46,596 nucleotides of DNA. It comes from Solirubrobacter deserti (GTDB lineage: Bacteria; Actinomycetota; Thermoleophilia; Solirubrobacterales; Solirubrobacteraceae). Position numbers and translations under genes: made by a program. The stretch lies in the NCBI RefSeq assembly GCF_027587175.1, contig NZ_JAPCID010000029.1, positions 1 through 46,596 on the forward strand, written 5' to 3'. The notes beneath the pieces are model-generated. The model did not search any database. It saw only the letters and a program-made list of their open reading frames with translations, and was not told the DNA's origin. Within the stretch, counting starts at the first letter, position 1, and every line of letters starts with the position of its first letter. Positions 21,482 through 30,401 of this stretch are shown one piece after another.

Positions 21482-22990
21482 TCAGGGAAGCAGCTGCGCG
21501 GCCAACGCGCCGGGATCCGCGGGCGACGCGCCGTCACGCGAGCAGACATACGACAGCGGCCGCCCGGCCGACAGTGCGAGCTCGAGCGGAGCGCCCGGGC
21601 GCGACGTCTCGTCGGTGTGCGTGAGCGCGACGTGGGTCGGGGCCAGCGGCGCGAGCGCGGCGGCGACCTCGCCCGCGGCCGCGGAGGAGATCGTGGCCGG
21701 CAGCGCCATGTGCACCTCGGCGCCGAGCGCCTTGAGGTCCGCGGCGAGTGCCTTGACGTCCGCCGCCTTCGAGCTCGGACCCGTCGCCGGCGTGTCGATC
21801 AGCGTGACCAGCGGCTCGCGCGCGGCCAGGCGCTCGATGGCCTGCTCCGCGTCGGCGGCGGCGATCACGCCGACGCCGAGCGGCTGCAGGCGCTGCGCGA
21901 GGCTGCCGCTACCGCGCAGCTCGATCACGGCCACCTCGGCGCCGGCGGCGGCGTAGGTGGCGGCCAGGTGGGCGACGGCCGAGGACTTGCCCGAGCCGCC
22001 ACCGCCGACGATCGCGATCGTGCGCGGGTTCGGGCCGAGCGGCGCCGGCGTCGGGATGCGGCGCGCGAACACGGCCCGGACGAGCCGCTTCATGTTGCGC
22101 GGCGCGGAGAACGGCAGCCCGTGGGTGACGGCCTCGCCGACGACGTCGGCCGCGAGCGCGGGGCTGATGCCGGCGGCGACGAGCCGCTCCTCGGCGGCGT
22201 CCGCGGACGGCGGACGCGGGATGCCGGTGGCGCGCGCGGCGGCGGCAGGAACAGGCGCGGCGGGGATGTCGAAGCGCGGTGCCGCTTCCTCGACCTCGAC
22301 CGTGGGCGACTCGGCCTCGGGCGCCTCGACGACCGGCGGCTCAGGCAGCGGCGGCTCGGCCACCGGCGGCGGCGGGGGCGGCGTGACCGGCTCGTCGGCG
22401 ACGGGCGGCGGCGTCACGGCCTCGGGCTCAGGCGCGGGCGGGACGATCGGCTCCGCCTCCGGCGCCGGGGCGGCGGGCTTGGGCGCGACGTCCTCGATCG
22501 CGGACCGGTTCGGCTGCGGCCCGTACAGGCCGGCCGACGCGGGCGGCTCGGGCTCGGCCGTGGGCGCGGAGCGGTCGCGCATGCGGCGCGGCGGCTCCGG
22601 CTCGGGCGCGAACGACGACGTGTCCGGCGAGAAGCTGGCGGAGAAGGTGTCCTCCTCCATGCGCGAGTCGCGCGCGGCGGCGGCGAGCGCGTCGGCGAAC
22701 GGGGTCGCCTGCTCGAACAGGGCCTGGACGGCGGGTGAGGACAGGCCCTCAGCGGTCGCGCGGTCCGAGCGGATCTCCAGCCCGCGCTCGCTGGGCAGCG
22801 GGGCCCGGGCGTCGACCTCCACGAACGGGCGCTGGAAGAAGCCTCCGGCCTTCTTGTCGCGACCTTCCCGGCGGCGCAGGACGATCGCGTCCGGGCCGAG
22901 TTCGGCCCGGATCTGCGGCAGCAGCTCTTCCAGGCTGCGCCCGCGGAACGTCTTGACGTCGTCGGAACCGTTGCTCGTGGAGGCTTCCAT
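21482..22990 (-). CDS. flhF: FlhF-like SRP-family GTPase with altered nucleotide motifs
   Basis: A 502-residue protein. The N-terminal FlhF signature is VKTFRGRSLEELLPQIRAEL. A Pro/Glu/Ala-rich linker fills residues 125-245, then an N-domain helical bundle and a G domain (about 322-502). The nucleotide motifs deviate: P-loop GGGGSGKSS (329-337) instead of GxTGVGKTT, DTPATG (399) where DTAGR is usual, and THTDE (457) where TKxDE gives guanine specificity. The position after flhA and before the PilZ gene is the normal one for flhF, whose product sets flagellar number and site. GTP binding may be weak or lost; this is inference. Confidence 0.85.
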   Translation of the reverse strand: MEASTSNGSDDVKTFRGRSLEELLPQIRAELGPDAIVLRRREGRDKKAGGFFQRPFVEVDARAPLPSERGLEIRSDRATAEGLSSPAVQALFEQATPFADALAAAARDSRMEEDTFSASFSPDTSSFAPEPEPPRRMRDRSAPTAEPEPPASAGLYGPQPNRSAIEDVAPKPAAPAPEAEPIVPPAPEPEAVTPPPVADEPVTPPPPPPVAEPPLPEPPVVEAPEAESPTVEVEEAAPRFDIPAAPVPAAAARATGIPRPPSADAAEERLVAAGISPALAADVVGEAVTHGLPFSAPRNMKRLVRAVFARRIPTPAPLGPNPRTIAIVGGGGSGKSSAVAHLAATYAAAGAEVAVIELRGSGSLAQRLQPLGVGVIAAADAEQAIERLAAREPLVTLIDTPATGPSSKAADVKALAADLKALGAEVHMALPATISSAAAGEVAAALAPLAPTHVALTHTDETSRPGAPLELALSAGRPLSYVCSRDGASPADPGALAAQLLP

Positions 22991-23008
22991 TCGTGACTAG
23001 CGTCCTTT

Positions 23009-25117
23009 CTACGCTGCGACCGCCTGCTGCTGCAGCGAAGCGGTGATCACACCGGTCGTCTCTACTCCGATACCCGGAGCGATCTCGTTGTACGAGCAGA
23101 CCGCCATCTGCGGGAGACGCTGCTCGCACAGCATCCGCAGGTGCCGGCGCACGCGCGCCGAGCACAGCAGCACGGGGCGGCCGCCCTGAGCGATCGCCAG
23201 CTCGACCTGCTCGGCCGCCGAGTCGACGACCATCGCCGCGAGGTTCGGGTCCATCGCGAGAAATTCGCCGTCGGCCGTCTGCACCAGCGACTCGGCCATC
23301 GTCTGCTCGAGCGTCGGGTCCAGCGCGATCACGCGCAGCGTGCCCTCGTGGTCCAGGAACGGCGCCGTGATCGTGCGGCCCAGCGCCTGGCGGGCGTACT
23401 CGGCGAGCATCGCCGGATCGCGCGTGAGGCGGGCCTTGTCGCCGATCGCCTCCAGGATCGAGCCCAGGTCGCGGATCGAGACGCCCTCGCGCAGCAGCGA
23501 CTGCAGCACGCGCTGGACCTCGCCGAGCGACAGCACGTCCGGCACGACCTCGGTGACGACGGCCTCGTTGAACTCCTTGAGCTGATCGAGCAGCTGGCGC
23601 GTCTCCTGGCGGCTGAGCAGCTCGGAGGCGTGCGCGCGGATCATCTCGGTGAGGTGGGTGACGACGACCGACTCGGAGTCGACGACCGTCCAGCCCAGGG
23701 CCTCGGCCTCGGCGCGGCCGGACTCGGGGATCCAGACCGCCGGCAGGCCGAACGCGGGCTCCGTGGTCGGGATGCCGGCCAGCTGCCCCATGGCGTCGCC
23801 CGGGTTCATGGCCATATGGTGCCCAGCCATCACGCCGCCGCGCGCAACTTCCGTGCCACGCACGCGCATGACGTACTCGTGCGAGTCCAGGGACACGTCG
23901 TCGCGGATGCGGACGGGCGGGATCACCATGCCGAGCTCGGACGCGATCTGGCGGCGGATCGTGCCGACGCGGGCGAGCAGCGTGCCGCCGGCCTGGGTGT
24001 CGACCATCGGCACCAGGCCGAAGCCGATCGCGAGCTCGAGCGGGTCCAGCGCGAGCGCGTCGAGCGCGGCGTCGCGCGGCGCGGCGAGCTGCGCCTGGGC
24101 GGGATCGGGGCCAGCGGCCAGCGCCGCCTCCTTGTCGAGCTTCTCCTGCTCACGCGCGTTGGGCTTGTTGCGCAGCGACCAGCCGACGGCGAAGAACAGC
24201 GCGCCGATGACGAGGAACGGGAGCTTCGGCAGGCCCGGGACGAGGCCGAAGAGCATGACCATCACGCCGGCGACGAGCGGCGCCTTGCGCTGGTCGAGGA
24301 TCTGCTTGGAGACCGTCGAGCCGAGGTCAGACTCAGAACCCTCCGAGCGCGTGACCAGGATGCCGGTCGCGACCGAGATCAGCAGCGCGGGGATCTGCGC
24401 GCACAGGCCGTCGCCGATCGACATCAGCGAGAAGTGGTGGCCGGCCTCGGCGAACGGCATGCCCATCTGGACGACGCCGATGATGATGCCGCCGAGCAGG
24501 TTGATGCCGGTGATCAGGATGCCGGCCATCGCGTCGCCCTTGACGAACTTGGACGCACCGTCCATCGCGCCGTAGAAGTCGGCCTCCTGGGCGACCTCCG
24601 CGCGGCGCTTGCGCGCCTCCTCGTCGGTGATCTGGCCCGTGTTGAGGTCGGCGTCGATCGCCATCTGCTTGCCCGGCATCGAGTCGAGCGTGAAGCGGGC
24701 GCCGACCTCGGCCACGCGGCCCGCGCCGTTGGTGATCACGACGAACTGGATCACGATCAGGATCAGGAAGATCACGAGGCCGACGACGATGTTGCCGCCG
24801 ACGACGAAGTTGCCGAACGCCTCCACCACGTGGCCCGCGTCGCCTTCGAGCAGGATCAGACGCGTCACGGACACGTTGATCGCGAGGCGGAAGAGCGTCG
24901 TGAGGAGCAGGATCGTCGGGAACGACGAGAAGTCCAGCGCGCGCGGCACGTACATCGTGGCCACGACGATCATCAGCGCCGCCGAGATGTTCAGCGTGAT
25001 GAAGAAGTCGATCAGCAGCGGCGGCAGCGGGATGATCAGCATCGCCACGATCAGGACGACGCCGCCGGCGGCGAGCAGGTCGGCCTTCTTGCCGATCTTG
25101 GACAGGGTCGAGTTCAT
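23009..25117 (-). CDS. flhA: Flagellar export apparatus protein FlhA
   Basis: A 702-residue protein of normal length. Eight predicted membrane segments lie in residues 17-320. The FHIPEP signature region FVVITNGAGRVAEVGARFTL and DSMPGKQMAIDADLNTGQIT is intact, followed by the cytoplasmic FlhAC domain from about 345 (ELAIGFGLVPMVDTQAGGTL onward). It forms the nonameric export gate and binds chaperone-substrate complexes. The start overlaps the flhB stop as ATGA; flhF follows after 18 nt. Confidence 0.97.
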   Translation of the reverse strand: MNSTLSKIGKKADLLAAGGVVLIVAMLIIPLPPLLIDFFITLNISAALMIVVATMYVPRALDFSSFPTILLLTTLFRLAINVSVTRLILLEGDAGHVVEAFGNFVVGGNIVVGLVIFLILIVIQFVVITNGAGRVAEVGARFTLDSMPGKQMAIDADLNTGQITDEEARKRRAEVAQEADFYGAMDGASKFVKGDAMAGILITGINLLGGIIIGVVQMGMPFAEAGHHFSLMSIGDGLCAQIPALLISVATGILVTRSEGSESDLGSTVSKQILDQRKAPLVAGVMVMLFGLVPGLPKLPFLVIGALFFAVGWSLRNKPNAREQEKLDKEAALAAGPDPAQAQLAAPRDAALDALALDPLELAIGFGLVPMVDTQAGGTLLARVGTIRRQIASELGMVIPPVRIRDDVSLDSHEYVMRVRGTEVARGGVMAGHHMAMNPGDAMGQLAGIPTTEPAFGLPAVWIPESGRAEAEALGWTVVDSESVVVTHLTEMIRAHASELLSRQETRQLLDQLKEFNEAVVTEVVPDVLSLGEVQRVLQSLLREGVSIRDLGSILEAIGDKARLTRDPAMLAEYARQALGRTITAPFLDHEGTLRVIALDPTLEQTMAESLVQTADGEFLAMDPNLAAMVVDSAAEQVELAIAQGGRPVLLCSARVRRHLRMLCEQRLPQMAVCSYNEIAPGIGVETTGVITASLQQQAVAA

Positions 25118-26181
25118 GCAGCAGCACTCCGGAGGCCGGCGACGCGGTAGACGTAGGCGAGAAGCTGTGCCACGGCGTGGAACAGGTCTTCGGGGATCTG
25201 TCGCCCGATCTCGACGTTGGCGTACAGCGTGCGCGCCAGCGGCGGGTCGGGGACGATCATGACGCCGGCATCCTTGGCGGCCTCACGGATCTTGTGTGCG
25301 AGGTTGTCGACGCCCTTGGCGACGACGATGGGTGCGGAGCTCCCGCTCTCGTACTTGAGAGCGACTGCGAAGTGGGTGGGGTTGGTGACGATCACGTCTG
25401 CAGTAGGAACCGAATCCATCATGCGGGACCGGGACATCTCCATCGCCCGGCGCCGCTGCTGAGACTTGATTTCGGCAGGAAGCTCCTGCTGCTTGAACTC
25501 TTGTTTGAGTTCTTCCTTGTCCATCTTCAGCGACTTCTCGTGCTTGTGCTTCTGCCAGGCGAAGTCCAGGGCCGCGATGAACAGGTACGCCATGGCCGCG
25601 CGCGTGGCGATCGTCATGACCAGGGACGCGATCTCGGGCACGATGTCCTGCGGCGGCGTGCCGACCAGCGCGGCGAACTCGTCCAGCTTCGGGAACACCG
25701 CCATGGCGGCGATCGCGCCCACCGCGACGGTCTTCATGATGTTCTTGACCGTCTCGACCGCGAAGTGCTGCGGATTGAAGAGGTTCTTGAAGCCCGAGAC
25801 CGGGTTGATCTTCTTGAACTCGGGCTTCATGGCGCCCGGCATCGGCTTCAGGCCGACCTGGGCCGCGGACGAGAGGAAGCCGGCCACGAGGCAGATCGCC
25901 ATCACCGGCAGCGCGGCCAGCATGATGTGCTGGCCGACGAGCATGAACAGCTCGCCGATGCCCTTCTGGTCGACGACCTGCGGCGTCTTCATCAGGTCGA
26001 TGACCTGGACCATGGCCAGCTTGCACTGCTCCATGATCTTCGGGCCGAACGCGTTCAGCGCCAGGATCGAGGCGAGCAGGATGGCCGCGCCGTTGACGTC
26101 CTGTGAGCGCGCGACCTGGCCCTTCTTGCGCGCGTCTTCCTTCTTCTTCGGTGTTGCCTTCTCGGTCTTGTCGTTGGCCAT
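25114..26181 (-). CDS. flhB: Flagellar export switch protein FlhB
   Basis: A 355-residue protein. A basic N-terminus DKTEKATPKKKEDARKKGQV, four membrane segments, and the self-cleaving NPTH motif at residues 267-270 (VIVTNPTHFAVALKY) are present. It controls the switch from hook to filament export together with FliK, which is also in this locus. Coupled to flhA; 9 nt after fliR. Confidence 0.97.
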   Translation of the reverse strand: MANDKTEKATPKKKEDARKKGQVARSQDVNGAAILLASILALNAFGPKIMEQCKLAMVQVIDLMKTPQVVDQKGIGELFMLVGQHIMLAALPVMAICLVAGFLSSAAQVGLKPMPGAMKPEFKKINPVSGFKNLFNPQHFAVETVKNIMKTVAVGAIAAMAVFPKLDEFAALVGTPPQDIVPEIASLVMTIATRAAMAYLFIAALDFAWQKHKHEKSLKMDKEELKQEFKQQELPAEIKSQQRRRAMEMSRSRMMDSVPTADVIVTNPTHFAVALKYESGSSAPIVVAKGVDNLAHKIREAAKDAGVMIVPDPPLARTLYANVEIGRQIPEDLFHAVAQLLAYVYRVAGLRSAAA

Positions 26182-26190
26182 GGCGCTGCG

Positions 26191-26979
26191 TCACCCCCCG
26201 AGCGCGGAGAGGGCCTGCGCGACCGACAGCTGCAGCTGATCGGCGATGAAGCCGGAGACGAACGGGAGCGACGCGCCGATCAGCGTCAGGCCGACGATCA
26301 TCTTGGCCGGGAAGCCGACGGCGAAGATGTTCATCTGCGGGACGACCTTGGAGACCACGCCGAACGCGGCGTCCACGATCACGATCGCGATCAGGACCGG
26401 GGCGCAGATCATGAAGGCCGAGGTGAAGATGCTCGAGAACGCGATCTGCGCGCCCTCGACCATCGAGTTGATGGGCGGCGCGCCGAGCAGCGGCACGGCG
26501 TCGTAGGTCTTGGCCATGCCCTTGATGACCCACGTGTCGCCGCCGATCGCGACGAAGATCGCGACGCCGAAGAGCGAGTACATCTGCTGGATCACCGCGG
26601 ACTGCGTGCCCGTGACGGGATCGACGATCGCGCCGAACGAGAAACCGATCAACGTATCCAGCAGGGTGCCCGCGGCCTGCAGGGCCGCGAACATCGCGTG
26701 CAGCGCGTAGGCGAACGCGAGGCCGACGATCAGCTCCTTGACGAGCAGGCCGGCGTAGTTGAGGACGTCGAGGTCGATCTCGCCGTGCTTGACCACCGGC
26801 ATCAGGCCGACGGCCAGGGCGACCGCAACGATCCCCTTCACGCGCGAGTTGATCATCTTCGAGCTGAACAGCGGCGCCAGCAGGAACAGCGGCGAGATCC
26901 GCGCCAGGACGAGGAAGAAGGCCGCGACCGTCTGCTCGGAGAAGTGGGCGAGCAGTGCCTCAGGGGCCATCTGCGCCAC
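26191..26979 (-). CDS. fliR: Flagellar export protein FliR
   Basis: A 262-residue polytopic protein with six hydrophobic segments; characteristic parts are FFLVLARISPLFLLAPLFSS, GFSFGAIVDPVTGTQSAVIQ and VPQMNIFAVGFPAKMIVGLT. A GTG at 26979 gives an overlap of 20 nt with fliQ. An ATG three codons later (26970) is an equal alternative. Core component of the FliPQR pore. Confidence 0.95.
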   Translation of the reverse strand: MAQMAPEALLAHFSEQTVAAFFLVLARISPLFLLAPLFSSKMINSRVKGIVAVALAVGLMPVVKHGEIDLDVLNYAGLLVKELIVGLAFAYALHAMFAALQAAGTLLDTLIGFSFGAIVDPVTGTQSAVIQQMYSLFGVAIFVAIGGDTWVIKGMAKTYDAVPLLGAPPINSMVEGAQIAFSSIFTSAFMICAPVLIAIVIVDAAFGVVSKVVPQMNIFAVGFPAKMIVGLTLIGASLPFVSGFIADQLQLSVAQALSALGG

Positions 26980-27259
26980 CGACGGGCTTGAAATCGACCG
27001 TCTGGGCGATGCCGCCCCAGAGGTTGGAAGTCCAGTCGGTGATGGAGTTGAGCATCCACGGACCGGTCACGACCAACACCACGACGAGCGCCGCGATCTT
27101 GGGGATGAAGGAGAGCGTCTGCTCCTGGATCTGCGTGACGGCCTGGAAGACCGAGATCAGCAGACCCACGATCAGCGCCGCCAGCAGCATCGGCATGGCG
27201 ACCTTCATCGTGATGCCCATCATGTCGACGAGCAGTGAGGTGACGGTGTCCTGGGTCAT
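26960..27259 (-). CDS. fliQ: Flagellar export protein FliQ
   Basis: A 99-residue protein with two membrane hairpin segments: KVAMPMLLAALIVGLLISVF and KIAALVVVLVVTGPWMLNSI. QAVTQIQEQTLSFIPK between them is the family signature. It is about ten residues longer than usual at the C-terminus, the part overlapping fliR. The ATG 27259 overlaps the fliP stop (ATGA-type). Confidence 0.95.
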   Translation of the reverse strand: MTQDTVTSLLVDMMGITMKVAMPMLLAALIVGLLISVFQAVTQIQEQTLSFIPKIAALVVVLVVTGPWMLNSITDWTSNLWGGIAQTVDFKPVGGADGP

Positions 27260-27900
27260 GTGTGGAAGCTCTGGACGAGGGACCCGCAGATGAGGTTCCA
27301 CCCGTCGACGAGGATGAACAGCAAGATCTTGAACGGAAGAGAGATGAAGACCGGTGGGAGCATCATCATGCCCATCGCCATCAAGGTGGACGAGACCACC
27401 AGGTCGATGATCAGGAAGGGCAGGAAGATCAAGAAGCCGATCTGGAAGGCCGTCTTGAGCTCGGAGATGATGAAGGCGGGGATCAGGACCTGCGTCGGGA
27501 CGTCCTTGCGGGTCTTGACGTCCTCCATCTTCATGTCGGCGAGGCCGATGAACAGCTTGAGGTCCTTGCCGCGCGTCTGATCGAACATGAACTCGCGCAG
27601 CGGCGCCTCGGCCTTCTTGAACGCGACCTCCTGCGTGATCGCGCCCTTCTGGAGCGGATCGTAGGCCTCGGCCTTGATCTCCTTGATCGTCGGGCTCATG
27701 ACGAACAGCGTCAGGAAGAACGCGATGCCGACCAGGACCTGGTTCGGCGGCGCCGTCGGCGTGCCGAGGCCCGAGCGGATGAAGCCCAGGACGATCAGGA
27801 TGCGGGTGAAGCCCGTGACCGTGAACAGCAGGGCGGGCACCAGCGAGATGCCGCCGATGAAGAGCAGCAGCTGGACTGCGGACTGGCCGTCGGTCTTCAC
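27256..27900 (-). CDS. fliP: Flagellar export protein FliP, without the usual signal peptide
   Basis: A 214-residue protein. A GTG overlaps the fliO stop as GTGA. It begins MKTDGQSAVQLLLFIGGISL, which is already the first mature membrane segment. Many FliP proteins carry a cleaved N-terminal signal before this point, and none is visible here. The rest is standard: FTRILIVLGFIRSGLGTPTA, PPNQVLVGIAFFLTLFVMSP, ELKTAFQIGFLIFLPFLIID and LPPVFISLPFKILLFILVDG. Pore subunit of the export gate. Confidence 0.95.
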   Translation of the reverse strand: MKTDGQSAVQLLLFIGGISLVPALLFTVTGFTRILIVLGFIRSGLGTPTAPPNQVLVGIAFFLTLFVMSPTIKEIKAEAYDPLQKGAITQEVAFKKAEAPLREFMFDQTRGKDLKLFIGLADMKMEDVKTRKDVPTQVLIPAFIISELKTAFQIGFLIFLPFLIIDLVVSSTLMAMGMMMLPPVFISLPFKILLFILVDGWNLICGSLVQSFHT

Positions 27901-28454
27901 TTCGCCACCGCCTTCGCACGGATGAGGTTCATCAGGCCCTTCGGTGCAGCGGTCTCGGCCTCGAGGCTCGCGAGCGTCATCGCCGGCGGCTCGAGCAGGC
28001 CCAGGGCGGTCGCCTCGGCCTCGCTGTAGCGACGGATCGGCGTGATCTGGTGCTCAGCGGCGCCCAGCAGGACGATCTCGCCGCCGACCCGCACCAGGTG
28101 CAGCGAGCGGTTCGGGGCGAGGTTCAGCGTCGCGACCGTCTCGAGCGAGTCACCGGACTCGTCGGCGTCCTTGGACGTCTTGACCTGCTTGAGAACCCAG
28201 TGCAGCCCGTAGATGACGGCCAGGACGATGGCCAGGCCGACGATCGTGCGGACGATGCTGCCGCCGCTGGTCGCCGAAGCGCCCGTGGCGGCCGAGCCGG
28301 TTTCTTCGGCGAGGTTCAGCTTGGTGCCCTCGCCGTCGGCCGCGAAGGCGACCGGGGCCGTGAGCCCGCAGGCGAGGGTGGCCGTCGTAACGGCAGCGAG
28401 AATGGAGGAGGGAGTGCGCATAACCGAGGTGAGCCGCGGGATCAAGCGGCTCAC
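27897..28454 (-). CDS. fliO: Flagellar biosynthesis protein FliO
   Basis: A 185-residue protein. The start is set at GTG 28454, 5 nt after a sigma-28-like -10. A GTG at 28469 would lie in the promoter, and an ATG at 28421 is another option. A signal-like N-terminus (SSILAAVTTATLACGLTAPV, AFA) is followed by a short linker, one membrane segment IVRTIVGLAIVLAVIYGLHW (about residues 75-95) and a FliO beta domain: ETVATLNLAPNRSLHLVRVG, GGEIVLLGAAEH. It assists FliP assembly. First gene of the fliO-P-Q-R-flhB-A-F run. Confidence 0.85.
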   Translation of the reverse strand: MSRLIPRLTSVMRTPSSILAAVTTATLACGLTAPVAFAADGEGTKLNLAEETGSAATGASATSGGSIVRTIVGLAIVLAVIYGLHWVLKQVKTSKDADESGDSLETVATLNLAPNRSLHLVRVGGEIVLLGAAEHQITPIRRYSEAEATALGLLEPPAMTLASLEAETAAPKGLMNLIRAKAVAK

Positions 28455-28459
28455 GGCTC

Positions 28460-28486
28460 GTATCGGCACCTGGGGTCCAGACCTGA
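28460..28486 (-). promoter_or_regulatory. Sigma-28-like promoter of fliO
   Basis: Minus strand TCAGGTCT (28479-28486), 11 nt, GCCGATAC (28460-28467). The fliJ promoter has the same two boxes and nearly the same spacer (GGACCCCA shared). Confidence 0.6.
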
Positions 28487-28560
28487 AGTCCCTACGCGGA
28501 CCTCAAGCTTTGGCCCGCCGGTCCGATGACCCCCGCGCGAGTAACTGATGGGCTAGCGCG

Positions 28561-29523
28561 CTATGGCTGAGACGAACCCGAGGGCCCGCCCGCCCCGCCA
28601 CCAGGTGTACCCGCGCTCGCCGATGCGCCCGGCTGCGGTGGCAGAGCGACGGGTGGAGCCGTGGCAGCGGGCGGTACCCCCACATCGACAGTTCCCGCGC
28701 GGCGGTGGCGGATCCGCTCATAGCGCAGCTCGTTGACCACCGCGCCCGAGAGCACGATCAGCGCGAGCACGTAGAACCACACGAGCGCGATCAGCACGAA
28801 GACCGCGCTGGTGCCGATCCGCAGCGCCGAGATGTTGGTCAGGTAGACCGGGAACGTGACGTCCACGATCCCGGTCGCCACCGTCGCGCCGAGCGCGCCC
28901 GGCCACACGCACGACCACGGGATGTAGCCCTTCGGCACCGCGGTGTAGGTGATGCACAGCGCGCCGAACAGGATCAGCAGGCCGAGGGCGACGGTCATGA
29001 AGTAGACGAGGTCGCCCGTGTCCTCGAGCCCGAACGGCAGCGTCTGGGCGCTCGAGGCCAGCAGCGCCTGCACCGTCGGCACCGCGACGGACGCCGCGAT
29101 GAAGATCAGCACGACGCCGAGCATCACGAAGCCGAACAGCTTCTGGTGCACCCACGAGCGGCACGGCCGGTGGTAGATGCGGCAGAACGCCGTGTCCAGC
29201 GCGCCCCAGAAGGACGCGCCGACCCACAGCGAGGACACGACGGCGACGATGCCGACGGTCGTGGAGGACTCCTGCAGCCGGCGGATGCCGTCCACCAGGG
29301 TGCTTTCGGCCGCGGTCGGGAAGATCGTGCGCGCGTCCTGGATGACGGACGCGGCGAGCTCCGGGGACCGCAGCACGCGGCTGGCGACGAACAGCGAGAT
29401 CAGCGCCAGCGGGAAGATCGACAGCAGCAGGTTGTACGCCACCATCGCGGCGAGGCCGGTGATCCCGTCCTCGTAGGCCTTGCGCCAGAAGGAGACAACG
29501 GCACGGACGGCGCGTCGGAACAC
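28561..29523 (-). CDS. YihY/BrkB-family membrane protein inside the flagellar run
   Basis: A 320-residue protein with six hydrophobic segments: ITGLAAMVAYNLLLSIFPLA, VGIVAVVSSLWVGASFWGAL, KLFGFVMLGVVLIFIAASVA and later ones, ending with a Pro/Gly/Ala-rich cytoplasmic tail. The family (formerly misnamed RNase BN) has no settled function and is not a flagellar component. It lies 28 nt after fliN and before the fliO promoter, on the same strand. Confidence 0.9.
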   Translation of the reverse strand: MFRRAVRAVVSFWRKAYEDGITGLAAMVAYNLLLSIFPLALISLFVASRVLRSPELAASVIQDARTIFPTAAESTLVDGIRRLQESSTTVGIVAVVSSLWVGASFWGALDTAFCRIYHRPCRSWVHQKLFGFVMLGVVLIFIAASVAVPTVQALLASSAQTLPFGLEDTGDLVYFMTVALGLLILFGALCITYTAVPKGYIPWSCVWPGALGATVATGIVDVTFPVYLTNISALRIGTSAVFVLIALVWFYVLALIVLSGAVVNELRYERIRHRRAGTVDVGVPPAATAPPVALPPQPGASASAGTPGGGAGGPSGSSQP

Positions 29524-29551
29524 GCCGCCCGTTGTAGCCGATATCCCGTTG

Positions 29552-29905
29552 CTAGACGTCGCCCTCGGTGCTGTCGGCGGACTGTGAGCCCGACGGCGCC
29601 AGCACCTCGGTCACCCGCAGGCCGAACTCCTCGTCGATCACGACGACCTCGCCGCGCGCGATCGGCTTGCCGTTGACCAGCAGGTCGACGGGCTCCCCGG
29701 CCAGGCGGTTGAGGGTCACGATCGACCCCGGGCCCAGCGCGAGCGCCTCGCGGATCGTCATCTTCGTGCGACCCACCTCGACGGCGAGCTCTACCGGCAC
29801 GTCGTGCAGGCGGGACAGCTCCTCGGCGGAGACGGGCGCGGGAGCGCTCTCCGCCGGGCCGGCCGTGGTGGTCTCGAAGGGTGCGAAATCGACGTTCTCA
29901 GCCAT
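29552..29905 (-). CDS. fliN: Flagellar motor switch protein FliN
   Basis: A 117-residue protein. An acidic, Ala/Pro-rich N-terminus is followed by a SpoA (SPOA/FliMN_C) domain from about residue 35: [61 protein letters not shown]-ring component that binds the export ATPase complex through FliH. It follows fliL directly (17 nt); fliM, normally between them, is absent. Confidence 0.95.
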   Translation of the reverse strand: MAENVDFAPFETTTAGPAESAPAPVSAEELSRLHDVPVELAVEVGRTKMTIREALALGPGSIVTLNRLAGEPVDLLVNGKPIARGEVVVIDEEFGLRVTEVLAPSGSQSADSTEGDV

Positions 29906-29922
29906 TGGATCTCTGCCTTGTC

Positions 29923-30381
29923 TTACTGGACGGTCACGTCGGAGAAGATGACGTGCTCGGCCTTGACATCGGTGTGCTTCTTGATCCCCTTGAGGATGTC
30001 GTGCTTGAGGTGCTCACGGCCCTCCTTCTCCAGGAGGTCCTTGTCCTTCGCATCAGTCAGGGTATCCGTGATGACGTCGCGGACAACGCCTTCCTGCAGC
30101 ATCGCGCCGTAGCCCTCGGGCACCTTCGGCGCCGGGCCGTGCCCGCCGGCGGCGGCCTCGGTCGAGTGGTCGTCGTGCGCGAGGATCAGGCCGACCTGCA
30201 GCTTCGCGAAGCGGCCGTCGGCCAGATTGACCAGGAACTCCTTCTGGAGCATGTACACCGTGCCGTGGACCTTGGGCTTGGGCGCCGGCTTCTCGGCCTC
30301 GGCCGGCTTGGCCAGGACGAACTTGTAGGCGCCGCCGAGGACGGCGAGCAGGGCGATGATGGGGACGATCTTCTTGACCAT
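29923..30381 (-). CDS. fliL: Flagellar basal-body-associated protein FliL
   Basis: A 152-residue protein. One N-terminal membrane anchor ([20 protein letters not shown]) precedes a Pro/Lys linker and the periplasm-side FliL domain: [35 protein letters not shown], and [20 protein letters not shown]. It surrounds the MotA/MotB stator. 20 nt after motB. Confidence 0.93.
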   Translation of the reverse strand: MVKKIVPIIALLAVLGGAYKFVLAKPAEAEKPAPKPKVHGTVYMLQKEFLVNLADGRFAKLQVGLILAHDDHSTEAAAGGHGPAPKVPEGYGAMLQEGVVRDVITDTLTDAKDKDLLEKEGREHLKHDILKGIKKHTDVKAEHVIFSDVTVQ

Positions 30382-30401
30382 GGGTTCAGCGCCTCCATGC
30401 G

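Noticed and set aside
23141-25150. Long rightward frame antisense to flhA
   Set aside because: Composition is a high-GC shadow and flhA is certain on the other strand.
29533-29540. GCCGATAT on the plus strand near the YihY start
   Set aside because: No acceptable -35 at 11-12 nt spacing and no rightward gene follows.
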